This document shows, one piece after another, positions 13,757-25,644 of a DNA stretch of 64,000 nt. A model generated the notes under the pieces. The model saw only the letters and a program-made list of their open reading frames with translations, did not search any database and was not told the origin of the DNA. A program made the translations under genes and the position numbers. Source of the DNA: Azolla pinnata (lineage: Eukaryota; Streptophyta; Polypodiopsida; Salviniales; Salviniaceae); the NCBI GenBank assembly GCA_037176905.1, contig JBBBWG010031419.1, positions 39,678 to 103,677 of the forward strand, given 5' to 3'. Positions within the stretch are counted from its first letter, which is position 1. Each line of letters begins with the position of its first letter.

Positions 13757-13985
13757 GCGATCTCGATGCTTCTGATCTATAGATTCTTCATCAACAATAC
13801 AGCAACAAACGGAGACTCTGATCGGAACAGTGACTCAACTCGACCCAAAGCAGATGGGACTTGGAGCGATCTCGATGCTTCTGATCTATATATTCTTTAT
13901 CAACAATACAGCAACACATGGAGACTCTGATCGGAACAGTGACACAACCCGATCCGGAGCGATCTCGATGCGTCTGATCTGCACG
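13757..13985. repeat. ~109-bp tandem duplication with a partial third copy
   Basis: Copies begin at GCGATCTCGATGC, positions 13757, 13866 and 13959. The first two copies match closely over CTTCTGATCTATA, ATCAACAATACAGCAACA and GGAGACTCTGATCGGAACAG. The third is short and diverges after GTCTGATCTGCACG. No coding potential is evident. Confidence 0.8.
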
Positions 13986-15660
13986 TCAGCCCGTACGTCA
14001 TGGATGGCGTTCCTCTTTCCCCCTCTTCCTCCCCATCACATACCACGAGAATCATAGACAGATTGGCAGTTTCACTACTTGCGGCGAGAGCTTGGGCCCG
14101 ATGTTTTCCTTGTATTCTATTGCTTGGTTCATCGAAATCTGGCCTCTCGATGCTGTCTGCATGCCAACTCATGCATCCTCCAAGCCCAAGGAGGACTGTT
14201 TGGGAACACACTCATCGATGTTCCCATTTCAACGTCGGATGGAATGTCTGTTCTGATTCTCGTTCGAGTTTCTTCACAAGCAAGGGTTTCGTGCGACTGT
14301 TCACTTTTGTTTTCGTTCCGGTTCCACAGTTAGGACTACACATAGCTGCTCACTCCTATTATCGCTTGTTGTCGATGAAAATTGTGCATTGTTGACCACT
14401 TGTGTTTCCCTTTAGCTCTGGGCGAGGATCGTACATGATTGCTAACCCTTGATCGATTGGAGATTGCTGTTAGCCATGCCTCTGAAAGGTGCTCTTGAAT
14501 ACAAGGACAATGTTACGATATTATCAGACGGACATTTTTAAATGTGTGTACACGTACTATATTAAACGCAATACTAGAATATTCATAATCATCGGTGTGT
14601 GTGTATATATATAAATACTTGTAACTTCCTTGAGTTTTATCAATTAGAATCGATATCAAATCATTAATCTATCTATTCATTACTTTTGTTTCGTTCATTT
14701 CTTACTGAGCATTATTTTCATGGACACTCCAAGCTTCCCGTGTTTGTCCGTGCTTTGCTGCACATAGTCAGCCTAATACACTGTGTTTCGGAAACCAGCG
14801 TACCATGTCATCTGTGTCGTGTAGTTTGTAATCTCGTCGCTCGTAACTGTATCATGCACTTTTTTTTTTGACGCACTCTACGGTCGATCATTGCAGGAAG
14901 AACCCGGATCGCTCGAGACATTTTTAGGTTTGCTTTGCTGTGGTCCAAGGTTGCCTGCACTTAGTCGATTCTGACATAACAGTGGAGCATGGCATCGAGT
15001 TTCTCTCTCAGTTTGACATTGGTGCCCCGTGATAGCACACGACACGTTCCCCTCGACTCGAGAAAAAGAGGACGAATTCATTACCGAAGGTTGGGGTCCC
15101 ACCGTTACAGACACACATAGATGCCATCGGAATTGGCCGATTGATCCTCTGCCGTTCGATACGAAAGTCCCGACTTACTTGCTCATGGCTTCGAGCACAG
15201 ACTCGGGCACGAGGAGCAACGCCTCTCAAAAGACCGATCGAGAGAAGATTAAGTTCATATATACATGAACAGTCCCCGGCCCCGCGCCGATTCAGACTGG
15301 CCCATGAAATATGCCGAACTGCTCGGAGGAGCTGCATGCACGTCGCCGGCGAAGGATCGAGAACTGCCGACACACGTGGTCCATTCTCGGAAGAGCCGAA
15401 AGATTACGAACGAGATCGATCGAGGAAGCACAACGGGACAAGTACTCGCAGGCTTGCTTGATGATTATCGGAAAAATCCGCGAGCAGTTCAGGATTGCGG
15501 GGAACCGAGCGATCCGATCGACAGACAGTTTCGGGGCAATTGCCACACCAAAATAACACATGATTTTCATCACCAGGATCATGTATCTAGCCATTGGATC
15601 CAAGATTTCTGGACACAAGGCCAGAAAAAAAATCCCGGCTTTGCTTTTCATGTACATAAT
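13986..15660. other. Intergenic stretch without a recognisable gene
   Basis: Several short open frames on both strands overlap one another here, but none has family resemblance, plausible splice partners or coding-like composition. I see no RNA gene or mobile element. Confidence 0.5.
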
Positions 15661-15664
15661 TCAA

Positions 15665-15890
15665 ATTTATGTATTATGTATTTATATAAAATGCCCTCCC
15701 TTCTCTTCTTCTTCTTCTTCTTCTTCTTCTTCTTCTTCATTTTTATGTATTATGTATTTACATAAATGCCCTCCCTTCTTCTTCTTCTTCTTCTTCATTT
15801 TTATGTATTATGTATTTACATAAATGCCCTCCCTTCTCTTCTTCTTCTTCTTTTCTTCTTCTTCTTCTTCTTCTTCTTCTTCATTTCTTC
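15665..15890. repeat. Compound (TTC)n satellite with ATGTATTATGTATTTA units
   Basis: Three blocks of TTATGTATTATGTATTT.. followed by ATGCCCTCCC and a CTT/TTC run start near 15667, 15742 and 15800, so the whole module is duplicated and not only the triplet. It lies just upstream of the transaldolase leader and ends in a long TTC run at 15839-15893. Confidence 0.85.
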
Positions 15891-15935
15891 TTCTGCATGC
15901 TGCTGCTGCCATCGCTCGCCATTTCTCTCCTGCTG

Positions 15936-15943
15936 CATAAAAG
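15936..15943 (+). promoter_or_regulatory. Possible TATA box for the transaldolase gene
   Basis: CATAAAAG stands in GC-rich sequence about 80 bases before a plausible leader-exon end (TTTCCCAG followed by GTTCG near 16015). The coding exon is preceded by a clear acceptor, CTTGCAG ending at 17073, so transcription must start upstream across a leader intron. The TATA call is inference from position and sequence. Confidence 0.3.
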
Positions 15944-16029
15944 ACCAGCTTCCGGACCCCCGCACGCCCGCGCGCGCAATTGAAGAGCTCGTTGCCTTCG
16001 GGTTCTGATTTCCCAGGTTCGTTTCTCAT

Positions 16030-16350
16030 CCTCTTCGCGTGACTCGCGAGTTGATCACTCATCCAGAAATTTAGTTTCCTGTTTCGTTTCCATCCTTGAT
16101 ACTCAGTAGGTGGATATGGACGGGGAAATTCTCATCGTCTTCGCGTGACTTGCGAGTTGATTTCTCACCAGGAAAGTAGTTTCAGGGTTCGTCTCCATCC
16201 CTGATACTCATTAGACGTGTATGGTTGGGGAATTTCTCGCCGTCTTCGTGTGACTTGCAAGTTGATTTCTCATCAGAACGTAGTTTCAGGGTTCTTCTCC
16301 ATTCCTGATGCTCATCAGACGGATATGGATGGGGAATTTCGGGTCTTCTC
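16030..16350. repeat. ~105-bp minisatellite, three copies, in the transaldolase leader intron
   Basis: The anchor TTCGCGTGACTYGCGAGTTGAT occurs at about 16034, 16140 and 16245. Each copy continues with CAGGGTTC..CTCCATCC and ..GATACTCA..GGATATGGA..GGGGAAT. Because the ATG exon begins right after an acceptor at 17073, these copies most likely lie in the 5' UTR or its intron. First introns of plant genes can enhance expression; whether this one does is unknown. Confidence 0.8.
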
Positions 16351-17084
16351 TTGTGTTCTCTCCGATGCATGGAAAAGCTTTATCTTTCCGCTCACATATA
16401 TGTGCATGGAAATTATGCGAGTCATACATGTGCGCTACCTTTCCTAGTCGTATACTACGACTGTTGAAAATAGTTCCTTTTTTCTTTTGTCATTCTAACA
16501 AATATGATCCGATGCTATCACATGTTTAGTTTGAATCTTTACTGAGTACGCATATAAATGGCATAATAAATGATCAATTTCTAGCATGGCATGATGCAAG
16601 AAGCTTTCTGGAAACCGATCTTAGTGTTGATTTCGTACTTTTAGATCCTTTTTAGATTTCTAGTATGTTCTGTCGGATGATTAGAAAATTGATTTCCTTC
16701 GTTTTTCAGCTTTTGGATTCTTTATGCAACTTGTGAAGTTTGAAATCGGAGTTATTTTATATGTATAATATTTCTAGTCCAGAAAAATTTGGTTCACCTA
16801 ATCGATGTTGTTTACACATCCTAGTGGATTTTACCAGCCAAAATTCTGCCGGCTTCTAGCAACAACATTTGAAGTCATTTGTACACCACAGAGTTTCGGA
16901 CAATTTCTCTATGATATCTGACTTTTACCATTTATGAGTGGTCTTCATGCACTGAAGCATACCTTAGAGAGGAAATATATCAGAAACAACTAAAACGTGT
17001 TATCTTCATTTCAATTTCTAGGTGGGGACTTAATTTGCTTGCCTCAAATTTCTTCGTTTCTCCTTACTTGCAGTTTGTTCTGCC

Positions 17085-20000
17085 ATGGCGTGCTTAAGAA
17101 GTAGTTCTTATACCACAGAGAGAATGGGTAGCCGTTCTGTCAGCATATCACTCCAATCAGCTTCTCGTTTAAAATGTGGATCTCTCGAGATTAAGGATCC
17201 AGCTTGCAGAATTTACTCTCAAGTCCGCATCCAAACAACTGCTGCAGGTTCTAAAAATTTAAGGTTGTACACTTTCTGGAATTTTGATTGATAATTTTCC
17301 TATATAGCATTAGACTTCCATCATATCATAGATAGGCACAATGGTGGTGTAATATTGATGTACATGTAGTTGATTGTATGGATAGATGCACGGGAAATCT
17401 TTTGCATAGTTTTTGTAGAGGTCATCAATATTTATCTCTATACCACCCATGTAAACCACATTTGCATATGATGATGTTTTTGTCACTCCCAGAAAATAAA
17501 ATTTAAGATTATGCATTGATGTGTGCATCATAGCATATTTACGTGCTTGAACGTGAACAATATTGTTTCTAATACGTATTAGGATCACCATTGTAATATT
17601 TCTTGCATTTTTTATACATGTTCCTCTCATATGAACCCCGTAATATAATATATTTTTGGTTAGTTACTGTTTCTCTTAGATGAACCTAGTCAACTCGTTA
17701 ATGGATGCTGCCTGAAGGTTATCATTAGTTTTGTGTATCATAAAAATGAATGTAGACAGTGGATAAACCAAACTCCATCGTACATATTGCAGAATACAGT
17801 CTGCAAGTCTCAGTGATGGAGGGGCTAGAATTTCTAAGAAGACCCTGCTGCATGAATTGTACTATGGGCAGAAACAGAGTCCATGGTATGATAATCTTCG
17901 GAGACCTGTTACTGATCTGAAGCCTTTGATTGAGAGTGGAGTCCGTGGTGTAACAAGCAACCCCACGGTATTAAATGTCCTCATTATTGCACCAGTTGGC
18001 TTTGCCCATCTCTTCTGCTATCTTTTGTAAACATGTTACCTGTTTATTCATGTTGCAGATTTTTCAAAAGGCCATTTCTTCTTCAAATGCATATGATGAG
18101 CAATTCAGGTAGGTTTCTGATATTGTTATTTTATGTTCCTAAAGTAGATTGATGATACATGGTAATATGTTTGGATTTGGCTTTGTGGTATATACATTTT
18201 TTATAGCTGATATATGATCACTGAACATGCGTTAGATTCCTGGTTTCTGGTTTGAAATCCTCAACAAGATATAGTTGGCAATCTTTTGCATGTTAGCTTT
18301 TGATGTCATGTGTTTTGTGTTGTCACATAGGCAGCTTATTGAAGAAGGAAAAAGTGTGGAAGAAGCATATTGGGCCCTGGTTGTGAAGGATATACAAGAT
18401 GCATGTGAACTTTTTTATGGCATCTACCAAGAGAGTGAGGGGGAAGATGGCTATGTCTCAGTAGAAGTTTCGCCTAAGCTTGCTCATGAAACAGAGGGCA
18501 CTATTGAAGCGGCTAAATGGTTGCATAGAGTGGTCAACCGTCCAAATGCTCACATAAAAATACCTGCCACAGCAGAGTGTATCGATGCAATTAAGACAGT
18601 CATATCGTTGGGAATCAGTGTGAATGTCACGGTAAGTTTTTCTTTAAATAATAGTCTATTATGGGAAAATGACTTTGTTTGAGAACAGCAGAAGAGTTTC
18701 TGCTGTTCTAGATTATTTCTGTATTAATTGGTTTAATCAATGATGTCCTCTCATCTGATAAAAAAATGATTGTGTAGCATTCAGATGCGTAATCTTTAAC
18801 TTGGACAGAGGATCTAGTTGCTTTTAAAGCCGACTTTTTTGTCTCAAATTGGGATTGAAAAATCACTTTTTTGACCTTGGTCCTTCAATGCCATTTTCAG
18901 TGAGAGCTGATATTATTACGTGTTAATATTAGACCAGTGTAACCTTACTGATTTTTCTTCTCTAGTTAATATTCTCTTTGCCGAGATATGAGGCTGTTAT
19001 GGAAGCTTATTTGGAAGGATTGGAAGCTTCTGAGAGTTCAGATCTTTCCAAGATAGCTAGTGTAGCATCATTTTTTGTAAGCCGAGTTGATACTCTGATT
19101 GATAAAAGACTTGAAGAAATTGGAACTGAGGAAGCGTTGGCACTGCGAGGAAAGGTTTGTTCTTTCTTTATAGATCAAGGTGTTTCTATTTCTTGTCTAG
19201 TGAAAAGTCTTGTTCAACTTATATGGTGCTCTTTTCTGAACTAGGCTGCACTAGCACAAGCTGCTTTAGCATATAAGCTCTATGAAGAGAAGTTTTCCGG
19301 TCCGAGGTGGGAAGCCCTCAAAGCTCGTGGAGCCCAGAAACAACGGCTACTATGGGCATCTACTAGTGTGAAAAACCCAGCTTATCCTGACACACTCTAT
19401 GTCTCCCCGCTCATCGGTCCAGATACAGTGAGTATTTCGACAAATTAATTTTTGTGCTTAACATACTTGACACCATCTTTTCATTATGAGATCTCGTGAT
19501 GATTCGAAAAGTTAAGACTCATCTAGAACTTCGTCTGAGGTTCTACTGAAAACATTTATGCCTTCTGGAATTGTGCTAGATTTCTGGCAATACATCTGTT
19601 CTAGAATTTTTTCAGAATGGAGAAATTATGCCATTGCATCTTTGTTTTAGAGTGAAAGATCATACTGATGTTTATTATAGAGAATAGTAAGTGTCTTGGA
19701 AAGAGCCTCGGGATTCTCTTTGTCATGATTAGGAAACACTCTCCTCGTCCATTTCCTGCGAAATTTAAGTCTTTTTACAAAGAGCCTTGATAATCTCCTT
19801 GTGGAGGTTAACAATAAGTAGGTGAATGCCCTCATTGCCCCTTTCCTTTGAGATGTTATGTTTCTTACTGTGTATGTGTACATTTTTCCAGGTTTCCACG
19901 ATGCCAGATGCAGCCCTAGAGGCTTTCTTAGACCATGGGCAGGTTGCAAGAACTATAGATGTGAATTATGAGGCGGCTCAGAAAGTCTATGAAGCGATTG

Positions 20001-20137
20001 AGAAATTGGGTATACAATGGTCTGATGTTGGGTCTTTGTTGGAAATAGAAGGAGTGGAATCCTTTAGCAAGAGCTTCGATGATCTACTTCTAAGTTTAGG
20101 GAGGAAAGCTGCAGTGCTCTCTGGTAAAACAATATGA
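17085..20137 (+). CDS. Transaldolase, plastid-targeted
   Basis: Seven coding exons join in phase: 17085-17263, 17793-17967, 18059-18108, 18331-18631, 18966-19154, 19245-19427 and 19892-20137 (TGA), giving 440 residues. Transaldolase (EC 2.2.1.2) moves a dihydroxyacetone unit from sedoheptulose-7-phosphate to glyceraldehyde-3-phosphate in the non-oxidative pentose phosphate pathway. Motifs seen are GVTSNPTIF near residue 115 (first transaldolase signature, NPT/S) and [16 protein letters not shown] near 210, containing the Schiff-base lysine of the KIPAT motif. The length matches the plant enzyme, which is longer than bacterial TalB. The first ~60 residues are rich in Ser and Arg with few acidic residues, like a chloroplast transit peptide. 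The start context (GCCATGGCG) is strong and directly follows an acceptor. The first donor, AAG followed by GTTGTA, is weak. Confidence 0.95.
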
Positions 20138-21180
20138 TAGATTGTGCATATATTAAAGATATATAACATTTACAAATATGAAAAGATGAAACTGTGGCAG
20201 ACTTTTAACATAAGAAATGTGAGCAATAACCCGTCAGGAGGTTGTGACTTGTTCAAATCCAATTATATTTCTAATGTTACATTTCAAAATGGATTAAAGT
20301 ATAGCTAGTTGATTACAGTCGGGAAAAGATTACAATCATGAGAACTTGTAGGTGGAAACCTTTCTTTGCTGGAGCTCATGCCTAATGCATTTAGACTTTT
20401 GCTTTATGACTCTTATTGCGTTTTGAACTTGACATCTTTCTGCCCAACTTATTTGCATGTGTAGATCTTTGGTCTTTGTACTGATCTATTGGAGGATAGA
20501 TGGGGAGACAATGATGATTTGCTCACGAAATGAAGTTCCCCCGATAGAGGGAATTTTAGGATTGATATTGTCCATTTAAAATGCGCTACTGTTGGAAAAT
20601 TTTTCCTAGGCCATGGAAAGTTGCATCTAACTCGTTTTGACGATGCTATATATCAAACGCATTGATACGTTGTGTCTCGTGATGCATTCTATGATTGTTG
20701 TAGGAATCACAAGGGATTGTGCATGGCCAGCTAGGATTTGCAATTAGATATTAGATTCCGATTTGTACAAGCAACACGACGATTAGAGCTTTGCATCCCA
20801 TTGATTTCCCATGTGCATTATTGGCTTTCAAACAGATCGTTGCTAAACCCTTCCCTTGATTAAAACCTCTCATGTTCTCGTATCAGAGAATCGTGACAAA
20901 GCAGTCTACAGAGAAAAGCTTGGTACATTTCTTTGGTTTGAAACTAGCTTTTGATTAAACAGTCGGCCATCACATCAAAGTTGCAAAACACAAAATAGCG
21001 GGCATTCGATTATATGCAAAATACGACCAGCTCATCGATAAGGGCCGTGTTTGAAGTAAAGCTGAGCCCAAAACCAGCTTTCTGAGAGAATGGAAACAAA
21101 TGAAATATGATGATAAAACTAAGTGAAGACCCCAGAACCAGTTTCCGAGAGAACAAATATTGGGAAAATTAACAGATTTG
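20138..21180. other. Intergenic stretch, 3' flank of the transaldolase gene
   Basis: About 1 kb of AT-rich DNA after the transaldolase stop. I see no exon or RNA gene that I can support. It presumably contains the 3' UTR and polyadenylation region. Confidence 0.5.
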
Positions 21181-21312
21181 CAATCAAATTTACTCAATTA
21201 ACTGATTTGCAATAGAATTTACTTGAATACTGGGAAAATTAACTGATTTGCAATCAAATTTTACTTGAATACTCGCAAAATTAACTGATTTGCAATCCAA
21301 TCTACTTGAGTG
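21180..21312. repeat. AACTGATTTGCAATC tandem repeat
   Basis: The motif AATTAACTGATTTGCAAT occurs four times with small variations, separated by CAAATTTACTTGAATACT-like spacers. Spacing varies, so this is a degenerate array. Confidence 0.75.
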
Positions 21313-21767
21313 TGGGTCCTGGGAAGGCTATTTTTTGTAAATTCAAGAGTGAATCACAGAAGCATTACATATTATGTAACTAGATTTTGCACACACATAA
21401 CTACCAACTACCTCCTGTCACACAGCGAGGAAAAAAACACAAGACACGCTCAGGAACACAGGTATGTCCCGCTCCGTTTCTTCTGTCTCTGTGTTTTCAG
21501 AAGAAAGAGCGACTTGATCTCTTTCCGCATTTGAGCCCCATGATCATTTAGAGCATTTCCCTGCTTCAGTACATAAGAAACCATGATTACAGTATGTATA
21601 TGTATATGTATATATGTCACTGATCTGGCTGAATGTAGGCTTGGGAACTCGAGAAATCTTTCTGCTTCCTTGAAAGCATTCGTAGATAAGAACTAATGTT
21701 TACAGGGTTCAGATGGAAGGATAGAGAAAAGGATCATCTATCTATTGTCTGACAGTCTGTCTGTCGA

Positions 21768-21818
<51 letters not shown>

Positions 21819-21820
21819 GT
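21768..21820. repeat. (CT)n followed by (TATC)n microsatellite
   Basis: A CT run changes into about eight TATC/ATCT tetramers and continues into TATATATT. Confidence 0.9.
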
Positions 21821-21859
21821 ATATATTTCTTTTTTATCTTTATATCCACCTGTAGGTAA

Positions 21860-22140
21860 TAGATAGATATCATTTTGATGAGTAGGGAGTCGCCCATTTT
21901 TGCTCAATTCATCAGAGATGATCAAGAGTTCAAATGATTTGACGACAGCCGATAGATATCATTTTGATGAGTAGAAAGTTGCCCATTTTTGCTCAAGTCG
22001 TTGGTTGATGATCAAGAGTTCAAATAATTTGACAACAGCCGATAGATATCACTAATTTGATGAGCAGGAAGTTGCCCATTTTTGCTCAAGTCATCAGTTG
22101 ATTGATGATCAAGAGTTCAAATGATTTGACAACAGCCGAT
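21860..22140. repeat. ~90-bp minisatellite, three copies
   Basis: Copies start at GATAGATATCA near 21863, 21951 and 22041. Each includes TTTTGATGAGTAG, GCCCATTTTTGCTCAA, GATGATCAAGAGTTCAAAT and GATTTGACRACAGCC. It is non-coding. Confidence 0.85.
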
Positions 22141-22579
22141 GTAAAATTTTTGGCATGTAATTCGGCCTCAAATTTGGGTTCCAATTGGATCATGTCAAAT
22201 AGTTTGAGGAGCATTTCGCTCTACCGTGATCACATCGAATAGCGTGGTGATCAAGATTGATTAAGCGCCTCAAAGTCATCAAGAATTGAGAAGATATTAT
22301 ACTGCAATCAATCATCGAGCCTATCTAGTTTGACAACCACATCATGTATAATGGTTCTGTCTCTTAAGCTCACACATCCCCAAATAAGAGACAGCTCATG
22401 ATCATTTGCTAAATGAGTTTGGCCGATTAATTACGGTCGCAGATTATTGGCTCTGATCGATACATTATTGTTTTCCAGAGATGAATCAGTTTCACATCAG
22501 CCATAGCTGATTATGGTATGGTTGATAATGATTGACATATAGAGGATATTGTGGGGAGCTCAATAATCCAGCAGGAAAT
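22141..22579. other. 5' flank of the DnaJ-like gene
   Basis: About 440 bases without a recognisable gene. No clear TATA box is visible. The 5' UTR of the downstream gene must end just before the ATG at 22580. Confidence 0.4.
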
Positions 22580-25500
22580 ATGAGCACAGGAATCGATTAC
22601 TATGGAGTGCTGAAAGTACGCAAACCAGCATCCGAAGATGAGGTGAAGAACGCCTATCGAAGACTGGCAATGAAATGGCATCCTGACACTCAATCTGCAG
22701 AAGACAAAGAGACTGTCATCGATCGTTTCAAGAACATCACGATCGCATATGAGGTAATATTTTGTAACCGCGAATTAGACTTGTGTAACTCTCATCATTG
22801 GGCAAACTTTACTGTAGATCCATGACTAGTAGTGCCAATTACTGGATCAATATGCGCAGTGTTTGCACTAGTTTGAGGAAAATTTGTAATAATCATATCA
22901 TGCTCTGTTTGTAGCTGTTTTCTTTGTTTGACAGCTCAGAATTCTGGTCTATTCTGTTACAGAACTTGTAATACCCTACATTTTGAGTAGGAAGGCAGTG
23001 AATATATGTATTGGTTTGCCTGTATGAAATTGTAAGCATGTACATATGCAAGTGTACCTAATTGTTTTACTGTTCAAAAGCTTCAAATTTCATTCAAACA
23101 CCCCAAATGGCATGCAATTCATACAAAAGCAGCAGCCTGATCAATTAGAGGTGCAGCATTCATCTGCTGTACTGCACCAGGGCGATGATGATTTTGGAGC
23201 ATGATGGGATTGACATGCTGAATATTTCATGCTGTGGAGTAGGGGGAAATCGCTCAGTTTTACGTGTGTAGGTTCTGATCGATGCCGAGAAGAGGAGAGC
23301 ATACGACGAGGGCCGGGAGCTCGAAGCCGCATTGGATTGTGGATCAGAAGGAGCGAGCATAGATCATGCAATGGAGGTGTTTGCGGGAGTATTCGGGTTT
23401 AGGAGCCCATTGGAGATCGATGCCGAGAAGCGAGCAGGATTCGAGGGAGCGTTGGAGAAGGTCTTCAGCTCAGCGCTGGAGTTGGGGTCTGCTCCCGAGG
23501 TCACCTCCAAGGCCCCTCCAATCGAACGTAAGCTCCTCTGCACGCTCGAGGAGCTCTACAATGGCTCCTCTCGCAAAGTCAAAATCACCAGAACCCATAC
23601 TGATGCCCATGGGTAAGCTCTCCTCCTTCACACCTTGCTCTCATGGTCGATGATCTCTTGTATGTTGTTCAGTTCTCAAAACTGCCTTTGGATGTGGTGC
23701 TGCAAGTTCATCATCTCTTTTTGCTTTGTTTTGTAAGCTCAAAAACCTGCACAGTGACGAGGATAGCTTCCATGGTTGATGATCTCTTCTTCGTTGTTTA
23801 GTTCAACGCTACATGAGACCTGGTGGCATTCATGGTTGATTATCTCTTTTACATATACAGCTCCTTTTTGTGCGTCTGAAAAACTGTCATATACTGCAAA
23901 TTTGACAATGGACCGATTTTATGATTAGAATTCAAATGCAGACATCAAGAAAGAGTGCTTTGCTAGCTGTTCTGGTATAACTTGTGTTTTTNNNNNNNNN
24001 NNNNNNNNNNNNNNNNNNNNNNNNNNNNNNNNNNNNNNNNNNNNNNNNNNNNNNNNNNNNNNNNNNNNNNNNNNNNNNNNNNNNNNNNNNNGATTTTATG
24101 ATTAGAATTCAAATGCAGACATCAAGAAAGAGTGCTTTGCTAGCTGTTCTGGTATAACTTGTGTTTTTCATATAGATATCAACATTTACCATACCCTTTT
24201 TCTCTGCACAAAAAAAAAACTGTCAATGCACTGCAAATTTGACACTAGACTGTCCATTGTAATAAGAATCCAAATGGAAACATCAAGAAAAAGAGGGAGA
24301 CCTTCTTTGCTATCTGTTCTGGTTTTCCTTGAATTTTTGTGTTCTAAACTAAACCTTCATATAGATCTCGACATTTAGCAGCTCCTTGTTTTGTGCATTA
24401 AAAGCTGTCATATATCCTGCATATTTGACACTAGACTGTTTATTATTGGAATCCAAATGGAAAAGATATCAATCAAGAGCTCTCTGCTAGCTGTTCTGGT
24501 TTCCTTTGCGTTCTTTGTATTGTAAATCCCTATACAGATTTCAACATTTGGCAACTCCTTTTTCTGTGCACAAAACTAACAGTCACACACTGCAGAATTT
24601 GACACTAGACTGGTAATTATTAGAATCCAAATGGAAAAGATATCAAGCAAGAGAGGAAAAGCTTCTCTGCTAGCTGTTCTGATTTTCCTTGTGTTTTTGT
24701 ATTGAGTATATCCCTATACAGATTTCAACATTTAGCAGCTCTTTTTCCTATGCGCAAAACAAACTGTCACATACTCCAAATTTGACACTAGACTGGTTAT
24801 TATTAGAATTCAAATGAAAACAGATATCAAGAGAGAGAGAGAGGAAAACCTTCTCTGCTAGTTCTTCTGATTTTCTCTGGTTTTTGTATGTTAAATCCCT
24901 ATACAGATTTCAACATTTAGCAGCTCCTTTTTTCTGTGCACAAAACAAACTGTCATAAGACACTGCAACATTGACAGTAGAATCCAAATGGAGAAACATC
25001 GAGAAAGAGAGGGAGACCTTCCTTGCTAACTGTGTTCTGTTATCCCTTGTGCTCTTGTGTTGTAAATCGCTAGGAGGGCAGCGCCGGTGGAAGAGACGTT
25101 GACAATAGAGGTGATGCCAGGATGGATGGCAGGCACAAGGGTGGTTTTCCCAGGCAAAGGCAACAGCAAAGCAGGGGTGCTCCCATCAGATGTGGTGCTG
25201 GTGATAGAGGAAAAGCCTCATGAGGTGCTGCGAAGAGAAGGCGATGACCTGATCATTGTGATGAAGGTGCCATTGGTGGATGCCTTGACGGGTTATACAG
25301 CTCCGGTCGAAACCCTAGATGGTCGGCTTCTCATGGTCCCTTGCGTCGATGTGCTCAAGCCGAGCTCAGAAGTGATTGTCAAGCATGAGGGCATGCCTAT
25401 CTGCAGCAGTAGCTCAACCATCACATCTTCTTCTTCTTCTTCTGCCCACGATCTGCACCCCGATTCCCCAACCGCCATAGCCACCATTGCTGCTTCGGAT

Positions 25501-25644
25501 CGTCGCGATAGGAGCGGGAAGCACCAGCATGGCATCAAACCTCTACGAGGAGACCTTCGCCTGCATTTCCATATCGTGTTCCCAGATCAGCTCTCGGCAG
25601 CGCAGAAGGCTGCAGTCCGCCATGCTCTCGTCGACCTCAAATGA
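22580..25644 (+). CDS. DnaJ/Hsp40 co-chaperone, class II-like, without a G/F-rich linker
   Basis: Three exons, 22580-22753, 23272-23612 and 25074-25644 (TGA), give 361 residues. Residues 1-75 are a J domain with the intact HPD tripeptide (WHPDTQ), which stimulates Hsp70 ATPase activity. The C-terminal half matches the two beta-barrel substrate-binding domains of class II (DNAJB-type) proteins: APPIERKLLCTLEELYNG, the FPGKGN turn, then ALTGY and TLDGR, with no zinc-finger cysteines. Two things are odd. The Gly/Phe-rich linker typical of the class is absent and replaced by an acidic, Ala-rich linker (about residues 75-150). A Ser-rich and basic insertion of about 45 residues, from the run after EGMPIC to RGDLR, splits the last barrel. 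No targeting signal is apparent, so it is probably cytosolic. The second intron is a tandem array containing an assembly gap. Confidence 0.9.
23860..25070. repeat. ~180-bp minisatellite filling intron 2 of the DnaJ-like gene
   Basis: The anchor TTTGACACTAGACTG or a close variant occurs at 23901, 24238, 24424, 24598, 24781 and 24970. Each copy also carries CTGTCATATACTGCA, AATCCAAATGGAAA, TGCTAGCTGTTCTG and a stretch ending in CAACATTTAGCAGCTCC. Spacing is 174-189 bases except across the gap. Confidence 0.85.
23992..24091. other. Assembly gap of 100 N
   Basis: Exactly 100 N characters, a conventional placeholder for a scaffold gap of unknown size. The 77 bases before it (23915-23991) are repeated perfectly right after it (24092-24168). 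Confidence 0.98.

Noticed and set aside
20225-20275. tRNA-like phrase ending TTCAAATCC
   Set aside because: Only a T-loop-like box is present; no matching A box or acceptor stem can be folded at the right distance.
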